Made by a program: the position numbers and the translations under genes. The notes under the pieces are model-generated. The model made no database searches. It was not told the origin of the DNA and was given only the letters and a program-made list of their open reading frames with translations. DNA of 12,887 nucleotides from NCBI GenBank assembly GCA_037384445.1, contig JARRNY010000075.1, positions 1 through 12,887 of the forward strand. The letters are read 5' to 3'. The DNA comes from Thiodiazotropha sp037384445 (GTDB taxonomy: Bacteria > Pseudomonadota > Gammaproteobacteria > Chromatiales > Chromatiaceae). Below are positions 1 through 6,900 of this stretch, piece by piece; the stretch's first letter is position 1; every line of letters starts with the position of its first letter.

Positions 1-148
1 GGAGCGACATCGTACTGAAAGCAGCGGCACATTATGCGAGTCCTGGCGGGATCATACAATGACCTGGCGCTATCAAAGGCGAACACTACAGCTCTCGGCC
101 AAAGCGGGCGCAAGCCCTTACAGGATCTTTGTTTCATTCCAGGCATTG
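1..148. other. Unassigned left-edge DNA
   Basis: No gene is recognised here. A minus-strand frame is open from an ATG at 137 down to the window edge (about 45 codons), and a plus-strand frame is open from the edge to a TAG at 188-190. Neither translation resembles a known family and neither has a clear ribosome binding site, so both may be chance in GC-rich DNA. The start of a further minus-strand gene beyond the REP pair cannot be excluded without the flanking sequence. Confidence 0.3.
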
Positions 149-210
149 TGGTGGGGCAGGGCCCCACCCTACAGTTTCGATCGCAGGTAGGGTGGGGCCA
201 TGCCCCACCA
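149..210. repeat. Head-to-head pair of REP-like hairpins
   Basis: Two 24-base arms, 149-172 and 187-210, are reverse complements with one mismatch, separated by 14 bases. Each arm is itself a hairpin with an 8-bp stem (GGTGGGGC / GCCCCACC) and a 3-base loop (AGG in the left arm, CAT in the right). Each hairpin is preceded on its own 5' side by GTAG, the tetranucleotide typical of REP sequences mobilised by RAYT (TnpA-REP) transposases, and the two GTAG feet face each other. It lies 53 bases beyond the stop of the acyl/aryl ligase, a usual site for REP pairs between genes. It may stabilise or end the operon transcript, but no T-run follows, so it is not a standard intrinsic terminator. No second copy and no RAYT gene were seen in the window. 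Confidence 0.8.
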
Positions 211-262
211 ATTCTGATAGCTTGCGTCAGCGCCATTCTGAACAGGGTGGATGGCCAGCCAC

Positions 263-1600
263 TCAGGATTTTGTCTGCAGGGATTTCATCAGCGCCTGCA
301 AGGCCGCCTGGGGGATCTTGCCGGTTGCATTGCGTGGAAGCTTGGTTACGAGATAGAGCGGCCTGGGCAGAAATACGGCATCGATCGAGTGGGCCAGTGA
401 CTGCAACAGTTGCTGTCTGGTCAGCGTCGGGGCTACCACCAGAGCGGTCAGACGGCGGTTGGCGTTGTCGTCCCGAGGGAGCAGAAAGAGACCATCCTCC
501 ACTCCCGGAATCGCCATCAGGTGGTGGGTCAGGTCGCTGAGAGAGGCGCGCTTACCGGCGATCTTCACCATGTCACTATCGCGGCCGAGGAGTCGAAACC
601 TGCCGGCAGAGTCGATCTCTATGCGGTCGTTGAGCTGCACCGCCTCCACCACGTGACCCCCTTGAAGACAATGACCCTCAGCATTGGGCTGCAGTGAGAT
701 GCCGTCGTAGAGGCGCCAGATCTCCTCGTGGACGCTACGCCTGCCGGCAACGGAGCCGGTTTCTGTGGAGCCGAAGATTTCCCGTATCTCGGTACCGAGA
801 GCCGCCTCGGCGGCAGCGGCCAGCTCCTGGGGCAGGGGGGCGGTGGCGGAGATGAGGAAGTCCAGCTCGGGCCATGCCAGATCGGCGGAGACGCAAGCGC
901 GCAGATGCAGCGGCGTGGTGATCAGGACCCGGGGTTTCGGCAGACGCGCCAGGGCAGCGGCGATATCGGCAGGGAAAAAGGGGCGTCCCGATTCGACGGC
1001 GAATCCCCCCTGCCAGGGAAACAGGATGGAGGTGGCCAGCCCATACATATGCTGGGATGGCACTGTGGCGACCAGACTTTGCACCGCGTGAGCGCGGAAG
1101 GGGAAATGGCTGAGGCCACTGATCGCCTCCTGCTGCAGATCGAACCAACGCTTCGGGTTGGCTTTGGGGTGGCCGGTGCTGCCGGAGGTGAAGAGGATGG
1201 CCACCGGTTGTTCGAGCGGGATCAAGATCGGCGCGTCACTATCGGAGGGGGGCTGCCCCTCTCTGAGCTGTTCATAATCGAACTGTGCGCTATCGACGCC
1301 TTCGACGGCTTTGTCACTCAGGCAATAGCTTCCGCGATAACTCTCCCGCAGCTCGTTGATGGCCCCGGCGGTACTGTTGGGTGGCATCAGGCAGATCTGT
1401 TTGCGCACCATGGCGGCGGCGAAAACGACCATGAAACGGTAGCGATCCTCACACAGATTGAAGAGATAGCTCCCATCCGGCAGGGCTGCCGCTACACGGT
1501 GCACATCGGCTAAAAACTCTCTTGCCGGGATCGGCTTTCCGTGACGCCAGGCAAAGGTCTGCTCTGGCGCATGGGTGATCAGGGGTGCATCGCCTGGCAT
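263..1600 (-). CDS. AMP-forming acyl/aryl-ACP ligase (APE-type AMP ligase)
   Basis: ANL-superfamily adenylating enzyme of 445 residues, about 100 shorter than classic acyl-CoA synthetases and close to the compact ligases of aryl-polyene clusters. It should activate a carboxylic acid (aryl or fatty) with ATP and load it on a carrier protein; the substrate is not readable here. Visible motifs: P-loop TSGSTGHPK (138-146), GSTETG (277-282), the GRDSDMVKIAGKR hinge (339-351), and the C-terminal PRNATGK (422-428) whose lysine is expected to catalyse adenylation. The ATG at 1600 is preferred: it overlaps the upstream gene's stop as TAATG and has GGAG 9 bases before it. A TTG six codons upstream (1618) is the alternative. 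It is the last gene of the seven-gene operon. Family call firm, substrate unknown. Confidence 0.9.
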   Translation of the reverse strand: MPGDAPLITHAPEQTFAWRHGKPIPAREFLADVHRVAAALPDGSYLFNLCEDRYRFMVVFAAAMVRKQICLMPPNSTAGAINELRESYRGSYCLSDKAVEGVDSAQFDYEQLREGQPPSDSDAPILIPLEQPVAILFTSGSTGHPKANPKRWFDLQQEAISGLSHFPFRAHAVQSLVATVPSQHMYGLATSILFPWQGGFAVESGRPFFPADIAAALARLPKPRVLITTPLHLRACVSADLAWPELDFLISATAPLPQELAAAAEAALGTEIREIFGSTETGSVAGRRSVHEEIWRLYDGISLQPNAEGHCLQGGHVVEAVQLNDRIEIDSAGRFRLLGRDSDMVKIAGKRASLSDLTHHLMAIPGVEDGLFLLPRDDNANRRLTALVVAPTLTRQQLLQSLAHSIDAVFLPRPLYLVTKLPRNATGKIPQAALQALMKSLQTKS

Positions 1601-2262
1601 TACCAGAGTCTCCGCCAATCGATCCGGCGCAGGGCGAGCAGGAAGCCAGCGAAGCCCGGGTGCTCAAGATGGGCCAGGCGTCTCAAGCGCAGTTGGTATT
1701 CGAGAATGAAGACCAAGGCGACCACCAGGTAGTTGATGAAGTTGGTGAAGAGTGACCAGACGGGTGGCTCCGCCAGCAAGCCCAGCAACAGGCTCTCCAG
1801 GGCCATGACTGCAAACAGGCCGGTCCAGAGCTGGGTCACCCCCCGGGTATAGCGCAGGGCTCTGGCATCGAGTGCGTGACCGTGGATGATCTCGGCGAAG
1901 CGGCTGATCAGTGGACGCTGCCCGGGCAGCAGGGTATGGCCAAAGAGCAGAAAGAGCAGGCCGTTGATCACCACCGGGGGGAGTCTCACCAGCAGGGCAG
2001 GATCAATCTTGCCGGTGGTGATCGCTGTGCCGGTTGCGCCGACTGCCAGCAACACGAGCCAGCCGTAGCGGTTGCGGCGGCTCAGCATCACCGCACCGAT
2101 AACAAGAAAGAGCGACAGCAGGATCAGCAGCGCCGGCTGCAGGCGATGGTTCAGCACGCCGAGATGGAGGGCGAAGGGATAGGCCAGCAACAGCAGCAGA
2201 GAAAGGCGTCCCAGCCAGGCCCCCGCCGGGGTGGTTTCCCCGTGTGGACTCGATAGGCTCAT
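1600..2262 (-). CDS. COG4648-type inner-membrane protein of the lipid operon
   Basis: A 220-residue, very hydrophobic protein with roughly five to six predicted membrane segments. The stretches rich in Leu, Val and Ile run from about residue 17 to 110 and again from 145 to 195. The tail is basic (LRLRRLAHLEH and a final RRIDWRRLW). It resembles the uncharacterised membrane proteins (COG4648-like) that sit beside MMPL exporters and AMP ligases in APE-like clusters. No catalytic motif is visible. The ATG at 2262 is fixed by a TGATG overlap with the exporter's stop, and its own TAA overlaps the ligase ATG, so it is translated together with both. A role in assembly or export of the operon's lipid product is inferred from context only. 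Confidence 0.75.
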   Translation of the reverse strand: MSLSSPHGETTPAGAWLGRLSLLLLLAYPFALHLGVLNHRLQPALLILLSLFLVIGAVMLSRRNRYGWLVLLAVGATGTAITTGKIDPALLVRLPPVVINGLLFLLFGHTLLPGQRPLISRFAEIIHGHALDARALRYTRGVTQLWTGLFAVMALESLLLGLLAEPPVWSLFTNFINYLVVALVFILEYQLRLRRLAHLEHPGFAGFLLALRRIDWRRLW

Positions 2263-4598
2263 CAGCTGCGATCCCTCAACGGATTCCACGGCATGTGCCA
2301 GAAGGCATAGGTGGCTAAGTAGCTCAGGCTGACACCGATGGCGACGGTCTGGCCGATGGCGTGAAGCACCGGGATGCCGGAGCCAGCGAGAATGGCAAAC
2401 ACACTGACCGTGCTCAGGGCGCATAGGGTGAGGGCGTGCAGCGTGCGCTGCCGCTCTGCTGCGTCTGTTGTCTGGCGGGAGAAGAAGAGGCTGAAATCGA
2501 TGCCGATCCCCAGCACCAGCATGAGCGAGATGAGATGAAACAGATTCATGCCTCCCCCCAGCTGACGCAGCAGGGCGAGATCGGTGAGGATGGCGAACGC
2601 GATCGGCAGCAGGATACCGACGGCACGCCTGACAGAGCCCAGGCCGATCCAGAGTACCGCCAGCATGACCAGAAATCCCATCGCCGACTGGCCGAGGATC
2701 TCCTGGCGGAAGCCGCCGATCAGCGCACTGGTCTCTTCACGCAGATTGACATACTGCACCTCCGGCAGGGCGGTTTGCAGACGCTCGGCAAGGGCCTCTC
2801 CCTGGCTGACCTGAAGCAGGGGCGCCAGTGCCAGCCAGCCCTCCCCTTGGGGCCGCAGCAGGCTCTCTAGCCTTTCGCGCAACAGGTTTGTCTGCAGTGC
2901 CTCATAGCGCAAGGGCTCAAGTTGGCGATTCGCCTGCAGCGCTTCGAGAAAGGGATCGAAAGCGCCGGCGCGAAAGGGCAGGCCCTGTAAGGCCTGTTCG
3001 AGCCGCTCGGAGAGGATCTCATTGGCGGGGATCGCGGCCTGGCTGGCGCGTTGGGCCTGGGGGCTGGGCAGATAGTCGCAGGGCAGGGTAGCGCCAGCGA
3101 TGAGTCCGTCGGCGATGGCCTGCGCCAGCAGCGGTTTCAGCGCCTCGCACTGCCGCAGCAGTTGTTGCATATCCTGGCCGTGCAACAGCAGCATCTGGTT
3201 ACTCTCCTGCGCCTGTAACTGTTGGCGCAGAAAGCGGTCCTGGGCCAACAGGGAGGGTGACAGGGGTGAGAGCACGGCAATATCGTCGTTCCAGAGCTGC
3301 GGGCTGAACAGAAGCGAGAGTGCGGCAAACAGAGTGACAACGCCCATGACGAGTGCGGGTAATCCGTGGCGCCGGGTCATGAATTTCAGCAGGCGGTGAC
3401 CCTTTGGGTCTGCTGGGGTCGATGCGCCCAGTAACCGGGGCAACAGGTAGCGGCTGGTCAGGGCCGCTGTCAGCAGACCGGCCAGGGTGAAGACGCCAAG
3501 TTGCCTGAGCCCGCTGAAGTCGGTCGTGACCAGTACCAGATAACCGAGGCAGGTGGTGATGACGCCAAGCCTCAAGGTCGGCCAGATACGGCGCATGGTG
3601 TGGCCGGGGTTCTCATCCCCGCTCAGGTGGCTGAAGAGATGGATCGGGTAGTCGAGGGTGACACCGAGCAGGGTGATGCCGAAGGCAAGAGTGATACCGT
3701 GCAGAGTGTCGAACAGAAAGCTGGTGACCAGACTGGCCGCCAGCAGCGCACTGAGCAGCGGCAGGGCGGCGTAGAGCAGATAGGGCAGATGGCGATAGGC
3801 CAACAGCAGAAGCACGGCGATGGCCGCGGAGGCGAGCAGGCTCAGCCAGCGGCTGTCCGATTCTATCAACTGTTTGGAGAGGACCCCGAAGGCGCCGGGA
3901 CCGGTGAGGAGCAGCTGGTAGGTGCCGTGCGAATTGAGATGCTCGAAGCTGTCGCGGATATCCGCTACGGCCTGCGCCTGTCGATCCAGCGCCAATCCCC
4001 CTTGTGCAGTGAGCAGCAACAGGATAGCCATATCGCCCGTTTGCGAGGTCCACACCCCCGCCTTACGGGCGACCTGCTGCTGGGGTTGCCACTGCCTCAG
4101 CAGGCTCTGGTAGGCCCCTGTGGGATCGCTGGGCAAAAGCGATTTGAAGGGGCTGGGCAGGGGGCTGCTCAGCTCGCTCAGACGCGATTCGAGGGCGTGG
4201 TGTAGAGACTCCACGCTGAAGCTCTGCGCCAGACGATCCGCCGGCGTCAGCAGATAGCGGTAGCGCAGCAGCTGTGGATCGAGAGCGATGTCACCGGGGG
4301 TGCCGTTCTCCACCCGTTCGAAATGATCGTTCTGACGCAGGGCGGCGACCAGGCCCTGGCTGAGATCGGCGCGTCCCTCCGCGTCTCCACCGCTGATGCC
4401 GATCAACAATAACCGGGTGGCCTTGCCCTGATGCAGTTCGTGCAACAGCAGTTGTTGTGTCTCACTGCCGCCATGGGGCAGAAACAGGCTGAGGTCGGCC
4501 TGTGGCCTCAGGGTGACGGCGAGCCAGCTCCCGCCAAGCAGCAGAGAGGCGAGCCAGAGGATCAGCACCAGACGCTTGCTATTCGGCATGCTGCTCAT
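2262..4598 (-). CDS. MMPL/RND-family exporter (COG4258-like)
   Basis: Large inner-membrane transporter of about 778 residues with the duplicated RND/MMPL plan: an N-terminal membrane helix (about 10-30), a long periplasmic loop, a bundle of helices (about 245-400) containing GVTLDYPIHLFSH, then a second helix (about 410-430), a second loop, and a C-terminal bundle with GIGIDFSLFFSR. The Asp in each of the two matched motifs (LDYP, IDFS) sits in the helix that in this superfamily carries proton-coupling residues. COG4258 exporters occur in APE and xanthomonadin clusters, where they are thought to move the finished lipid across the inner membrane. The start is uncertain: ATG at 4598 (20-base overlap with the LolA-like gene) or ATG at 4589 (11-base overlap); neither has a strong ribosome binding site, which suggests translation coupled to the upstream gene. 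Confidence 0.9.
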   Translation of the reverse strand: MSSMPNSKRLVLILWLASLLLGGSWLAVTLRPQADLSLFLPHGGSETQQLLLHELHQGKATRLLLIGISGGDAEGRADLSQGLVAALRQNDHFERVENGTPGDIALDPQLLRYRYLLTPADRLAQSFSVESLHHALESRLSELSSPLPSPFKSLLPSDPTGAYQSLLRQWQPQQQVARKAGVWTSQTGDMAILLLLTAQGGLALDRQAQAVADIRDSFEHLNSHGTYQLLLTGPGAFGVLSKQLIESDSRWLSLLASAAIAVLLLLAYRHLPYLLYAALPLLSALLAASLVTSFLFDTLHGITLAFGITLLGVTLDYPIHLFSHLSGDENPGHTMRRIWPTLRLGVITTCLGYLVLVTTDFSGLRQLGVFTLAGLLTAALTSRYLLPRLLGASTPADPKGHRLLKFMTRRHGLPALVMGVVTLFAALSLLFSPQLWNDDIAVLSPLSPSLLAQDRFLRQQLQAQESNQMLLLHGQDMQQLLRQCEALKPLLAQAIADGLIAGATLPCDYLPSPQAQRASQAAIPANEILSERLEQALQGLPFRAGAFDPFLEALQANRQLEPLRYEALQTNLLRERLESLLRPQGEGWLALAPLLQVSQGEALAERLQTALPEVQYVNLREETSALIGGFRQEILGQSAMGFLVMLAVLWIGLGSVRRAVGILLPIAFAILTDLALLRQLGGGMNLFHLISLMLVLGIGIDFSLFFSRQTTDAAERQRTLHALTLCALSTVSVFAILAGSGIPVLHAIGQTVAIGVSLSYLATYAFWHMPWNPLRDRS

Positions 4599-5196
4599 GC
4601 AGGCGGGTGGTGGTGCGATCACCCGCCTGTTCCAGAACCACAAATCGTTCGATCTCCTGGGCGGAACCGAAGATCTCTATCCGCATCACCTGACGTGCCA
4701 GGCCAGGTTGCTTGGGTGTCAGTGTCAGCTGCCAGGCCTTGCGATCGCCTTCGAGATGCAGTTCGAAAAAAGTCTGCAGTTGTCCCATATCGCCGGCCAG
4801 CACCGCTCGCAGCGCGGCGATATAGGCCTGTAGCTGAGGCGCGTTGTCGAGCCGTATGACCCTCTCCTCGCCGCCGGCTTTACGCATCAGCAGGCGGTTG
4901 GCATCGATCTGGTAACGCATGCCGTTGGGTGGGTCGTACTGCTTGATCAGGGTGTCGGGGCGCTGGAACGAGAGGGTGCCTTCTGAGGTCAATGCCTGTT
5001 GCAGCAGGGAGAGCTCCCGGGTTTCACTGAAGCGAGCCTGGCGTTGTTCCACCGAGGAGAGGGCGTGCATCAAGCCATCGAGCGACCAGGCCGCTGGCTC
5101 GGCACCTGCCAGGATTGGACTGATCAGGCAACTGATGAGCAGGAGTAGCGTGTTTGCGGGCGAGATCTTCAGTCTCTGTGCCTTTCTCTCATGCAT
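4579..5196 (-). CDS. LolA-like periplasmic lipid carrier
   Basis: A 205-residue exported protein with a basic N-terminus and hydrophobic core (about 15-30, ending SPILAGA), consistent with signal-peptidase-I cleavage near residue 32. An LISC sequence at 20-23 could be read as a lipobox, but the hydrophobic stretch continues past it, so a soluble protein is more likely. The rest matches the LolA-type fold: an early QARFSETRELSLLQQ region, then GTLSFQRPDTLIKQYDPPNGMRYQID (an LolA hallmark: strands laid down as 'G.L.F.RP....W.Y..P') and a regular beta-strand pattern. LolA proteins carry lipidated cargo across the periplasm. Here the cargo is inferred to be the lipid exported by the adjoining MMPL protein rather than general lipoproteins. 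It begins 24 bases after the acyltransferase stop, without an obvious ribosome binding site. Confidence 0.85.
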   Translation of the reverse strand: MHERKAQRLKISPANTLLLLISCLISPILAGAEPAAWSLDGLMHALSSVEQRQARFSETRELSLLQQALTSEGTLSFQRPDTLIKQYDPPNGMRYQIDANRLLMRKAGGEERVIRLDNAPQLQAYIAALRAVLAGDMGQLQTFFELHLEGDRKAWQLTLTPKQPGLARQVMRIEIFGSAQEIERFVVLEQAGDRTTTRLHEQHAE

Positions 5197-5220
5197 GGGT
5201 GAACCCGGTGATGATCCATG

Positions 5221-6153
5221 TCACAGCGGACGAGGCTGCGGCGCCTCATCGGCCACTTCGGGCTGGCTACCCCAGTAATCGTAGAAGTTGAACCAGTTGT
5301 AAGGCGCCATGCGCGCGTAGTGCTCGAGTCTTTCGGCATAGCGTTGGGTCCACTCCTGGATGCCTTGTTCGCGCATGCCCCGTTGCAGGGGGATCTCTTC
5401 GGCCAGGGACTCGATGTGGATCTCGTAGCGGTTGTCGCCCAGATAGAGTCCAAAAAAGAGAAACACCGGGGCCTTCATCAGCGAGGCGAGCAGGATCGGT
5501 CCCTGCGGGAATTGGGTTGGCCGCCCCATGAACTGACAGTTGACGGTCTTGCCGCTATCGGCGATACGATCACCCAGCAGGCCGACGATGTCGCCTCGAT
5601 CGACGCACTCCTTGGCGCGGATCAGGGTGTCAGCCTGACCCAAGGGGATAATGCTCTCCTGAATGGCCGGATTGAGCTCAGTCAGGATGCGCACCAGCAT
5701 CTGATTGTGTTCGGGGTACATCAGGATCTTGACCGGCAGTTCACGCTTCACCATGGCGGTGATGCGCAGCGCCTCAAAACTGCCCAGGTGAGAACCGATC
5801 AGGACACAGCCCTGCTTTTTCTCCAGCTGTTCGGCAATCAGCGAGTGGTTGTGGACCTTCAGGTCAAAACACTCATAACGATTGGCCATCATGAAGACCC
5901 GATCGAGAATGGTGCTGGCAAAGGTGTGGAAGTGGCGCGCCTGGTCGAGCAGTGTTGCCGGTCGCTCCAGGGCCAGGTTGAGAAATTCACGCGAGGCGCG
6001 GCGTTGTGCCGCGCCCGTGAGGAGAAAGTAGAGGGTAATGGGGTAGAGCAGGAGGCGGGCCGGTCCCCGTCCCAGGTGCATGGCGATCCAGCGGATCAGA
6101 TGCAGCATGCTGGAGCTGCCACGCTCCCGTTGCTGCTGCCAATCCTTACTCAT
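5221..6153 (-). CDS. LpxL/HtrB-like acyltransferase (COG4261-like)
   Basis: A 310-residue lysophospholipid-acyltransferase-superfamily enzyme, close to the usual length of LpxL/LpxM late acyltransferases. The catalytic HX4E motif is present as H122-LGSF-E127 within GSHLGSFEALR, and a later GLLGDR (191-196) and GRPTQFPQGP (210-219) match the conserved substrate-binding blocks of the family. A hydrophobic stretch near residues 32-47 probably anchors it to the inner membrane. It is expected to move an acyl chain from ACP to a lipid acceptor; in APE-type clusters such enzymes are proposed to attach the polyene to its lipid head group. The ATG at 6153 overlaps the dehydratase stop by 8 bases and has GGAG about 6 to 7 bases upstream. 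A role in lipid A modification cannot be ruled out. Confidence 0.88.
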   Translation of the reverse strand: MSKDWQQQRERGSSSMLHLIRWIAMHLGRGPARLLLYPITLYFLLTGAAQRRASREFLNLALERPATLLDQARHFHTFASTILDRVFMMANRYECFDLKVHNHSLIAEQLEKKQGCVLIGSHLGSFEALRITAMVKRELPVKILMYPEHNQMLVRILTELNPAIQESIIPLGQADTLIRAKECVDRGDIVGLLGDRIADSGKTVNCQFMGRPTQFPQGPILLASLMKAPVFLFFGLYLGDNRYEIHIESLAEEIPLQRGMREQGIQEWTQRYAERLEHYARMAPYNWFNFYDYWGSQPEVADEAPQPRPL

Positions 6154-6469
6154 GTCGAACTCCGCTGTCAGCTTGTGCGAGTTTCAATCGACCACTGGCG
6201 ATAACGCTCTCGCCACGGCGGCATTCGAAGTCGGTGACCTGGTCACGTGCCTGAAAGTGGACGCTGAAGGTCTGTTCCGGCTTCAGCGGTGAGAGGAATT
6301 TCGCACTCACCACTTCGCACACCTGTTGCTGAGCGGGATGGGCAGTCAGGCTATCGATTACCCGTTCCAACAAGAGCGTACCCGGCACGATGGGATTGTC
6401 CGGGAAATGGCCGGGCAGGCAGGGATGGTCTGCAGGAATGGGTTCGGCGCTGATGTGCCAATCGGTCAA
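6146..6469 (-). CDS. Hotdog-fold 3-hydroxyacyl-ACP dehydratase (ApeI/FabZ-like)
   Basis: A 107-residue single hotdog domain. The signature DHPCLPGHFPDNPIVPG places the catalytic His at residue 21, and TLLLER supplies the catalytic acidic residue, Glu35, as in FabZ/FabA dehydratases. The enzyme should remove water from 3-hydroxyacyl-ACP to give the trans-2-enoyl form, the step that lays down each double bond of a polyene. It is shorter than FabZ (about 150), as is usual for APE-cluster dehydratases (COG4706-like). The start is a TTG at 6469 that overlaps the ACP gene's TGA as TTGA, with AGGAT upstream; no in-frame ATG precedes the catalytic motif. The overlap suggests re-initiation by ribosomes finishing the ACP. 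Confidence 0.88.
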   Translation of the reverse strand: MTDWHISAEPIPADHPCLPGHFPDNPIVPGTLLLERVIDSLTAHPAQQQVCEVVSAKFLSPLKPEQTFSVHFQARDQVTDFECRRGESVIASGRLKLAQADSGVRHE

Positions 6470-6729
6470 CGGTTATCCTGAATGTACTGGGACAGGCTGG
6501 CGAGGGTGGAGAAGATGGCAGTGATGTTTTCGTCATCCGCCCGCAACTGGATACCGTAGCGCTGTTTGATGCCGAGGGAGAGTTCCAGCGCGTCGATCGA
6601 GTCGAGTCCAAGGCCATCGCGGAACAGGGGCGCATCGCGCTCGATCTCTTCGGCGCTGACATCTTCCAGGTTCAGAGTCTCTACGATCAACTGAGCCACT
6701 TCGAGCTCGCTGGGAGAAAGGTTTTGCAT
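6466..6729 (-). CDS. Acyl carrier protein
   Basis: An 87-residue acidic protein with the phosphopantetheine attachment motif GLDSIDALEL; the modified Ser is residue 44. Helix I (PSELEVAQLIVETLNLEDVSA) and the acidic recognition helix after the Ser match the ACP fold, and the length is normal. It is the dedicated carrier on which the operon's dehydratase, acyltransferase and ligase would act, and it is the first gene of the operon. The ATG at 6729 has GGAAAG 7 bases upstream. The frame is open back to an ATG at 6858, but those extra residues do not look like ACP and include the predicted promoter. APE clusters usually carry two ACPs; only one is seen here. Confidence 0.93.
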   Translation of the reverse strand: MQNLSPSELEVAQLIVETLNLEDVSAEEIERDAPLFRDGLGLDSIDALELSLGIKQRYGIQLRADDENITAIFSTLASLSQYIQDNR

Positions 6730-6764
6730 CAGGTTGCTTTCCAATTGCTTAACGGTGAAACAGA

Positions 6765-6777
6765 CGACACGGTGTCG
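6765..6777. promoter_or_regulatory. 13-bp palindrome in the operon leader
   Basis: CGACAC-G-GTGTCG is a perfect inverted repeat (6-bp arms, 1-base centre) lying just downstream of the predicted start of transcription of the ACP operon. The tight centre makes an RNA hairpin unlikely and a DNA-binding-protein site more plausible. Function not known. Confidence 0.3.
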
Positions 6778-6792
6778 GAGAACGGAGCCGCA

Positions 6793-6808
6793 ATATTCTA
6801 ACGAATAT
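6793..6808. promoter_or_regulatory. Palindrome over the -10 box, possible operator
   Basis: ATATTC-TAAC-GAATAT is a perfect inverted repeat with 6-bp arms and a 4-base centre. It covers the predicted -10 hexamer, where a bound repressor would block initiation. No regulator gene is in the window, so the binding protein is unknown. Confidence 0.35.
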
Positions 6809-6824
6809 AACTGTCGAATAACAA
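6795..6824 (-). promoter_or_regulatory. Candidate sigma-70 promoter of the lipid operon
   Basis: On the minus strand a -35-like TTGTTA (6824-6819) and a -10-like TAGAAT (6800-6795) are separated by 18 bases, in the most AT-rich stretch around the operon. Transcription would start near 6787, leaving a leader of about 58 bases before the ACP ATG. This is a prediction by eye. Confidence 0.5.
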
Positions 6825-6882
6825 AACGAAATCTGTCCCGATCGAGTGCCTTGTTCATGGCGTATAACGCAAGTTTGGCAGT

Positions 6883-6899
6883 TTCCCAGCTTTTGGGAA
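6883..6899 (-). terminator. Hairpin directly after the M1 peptidase stop
   Basis: TTCCCA-AAAGC-TGGGAA on the minus strand forms a 6-bp stem with a 5-base loop, beginning two bases after the peptidase TAG. Only a short AAAC follows instead of a U-run, so it is at best a weak intrinsic terminator or an RNA 3'-end stabiliser. Confidence 0.35.
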
Positions 6900-6900
6900 T

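Noticed and set aside
1..137. Open minus-strand frame from an ATG at 137 to the window edge, possibly the next gene of the operon
   Set aside because: About 45 codons with no recognisable family, no clear ribosome binding site and a start just past the REP pair; chance is likely in GC-rich DNA. Needs the flanking sequence.
728..1513. Long plus-strand frame opposite the AMP ligase
   Set aside because: Low-complexity translation without known motifs, antisense to a ligase with all expected catalytic motifs; a composition artefact. The same holds for long frames opposite the exporter and acyltransferase genes.
6730..6858. N-terminal extension of the acyl carrier protein by 43 residues
   Set aside because: The extension is unlike ACP, spans the predicted promoter, and lacks a ribosome binding site at 6858, while the ATG at 6729 has GGAAAG at good spacing.
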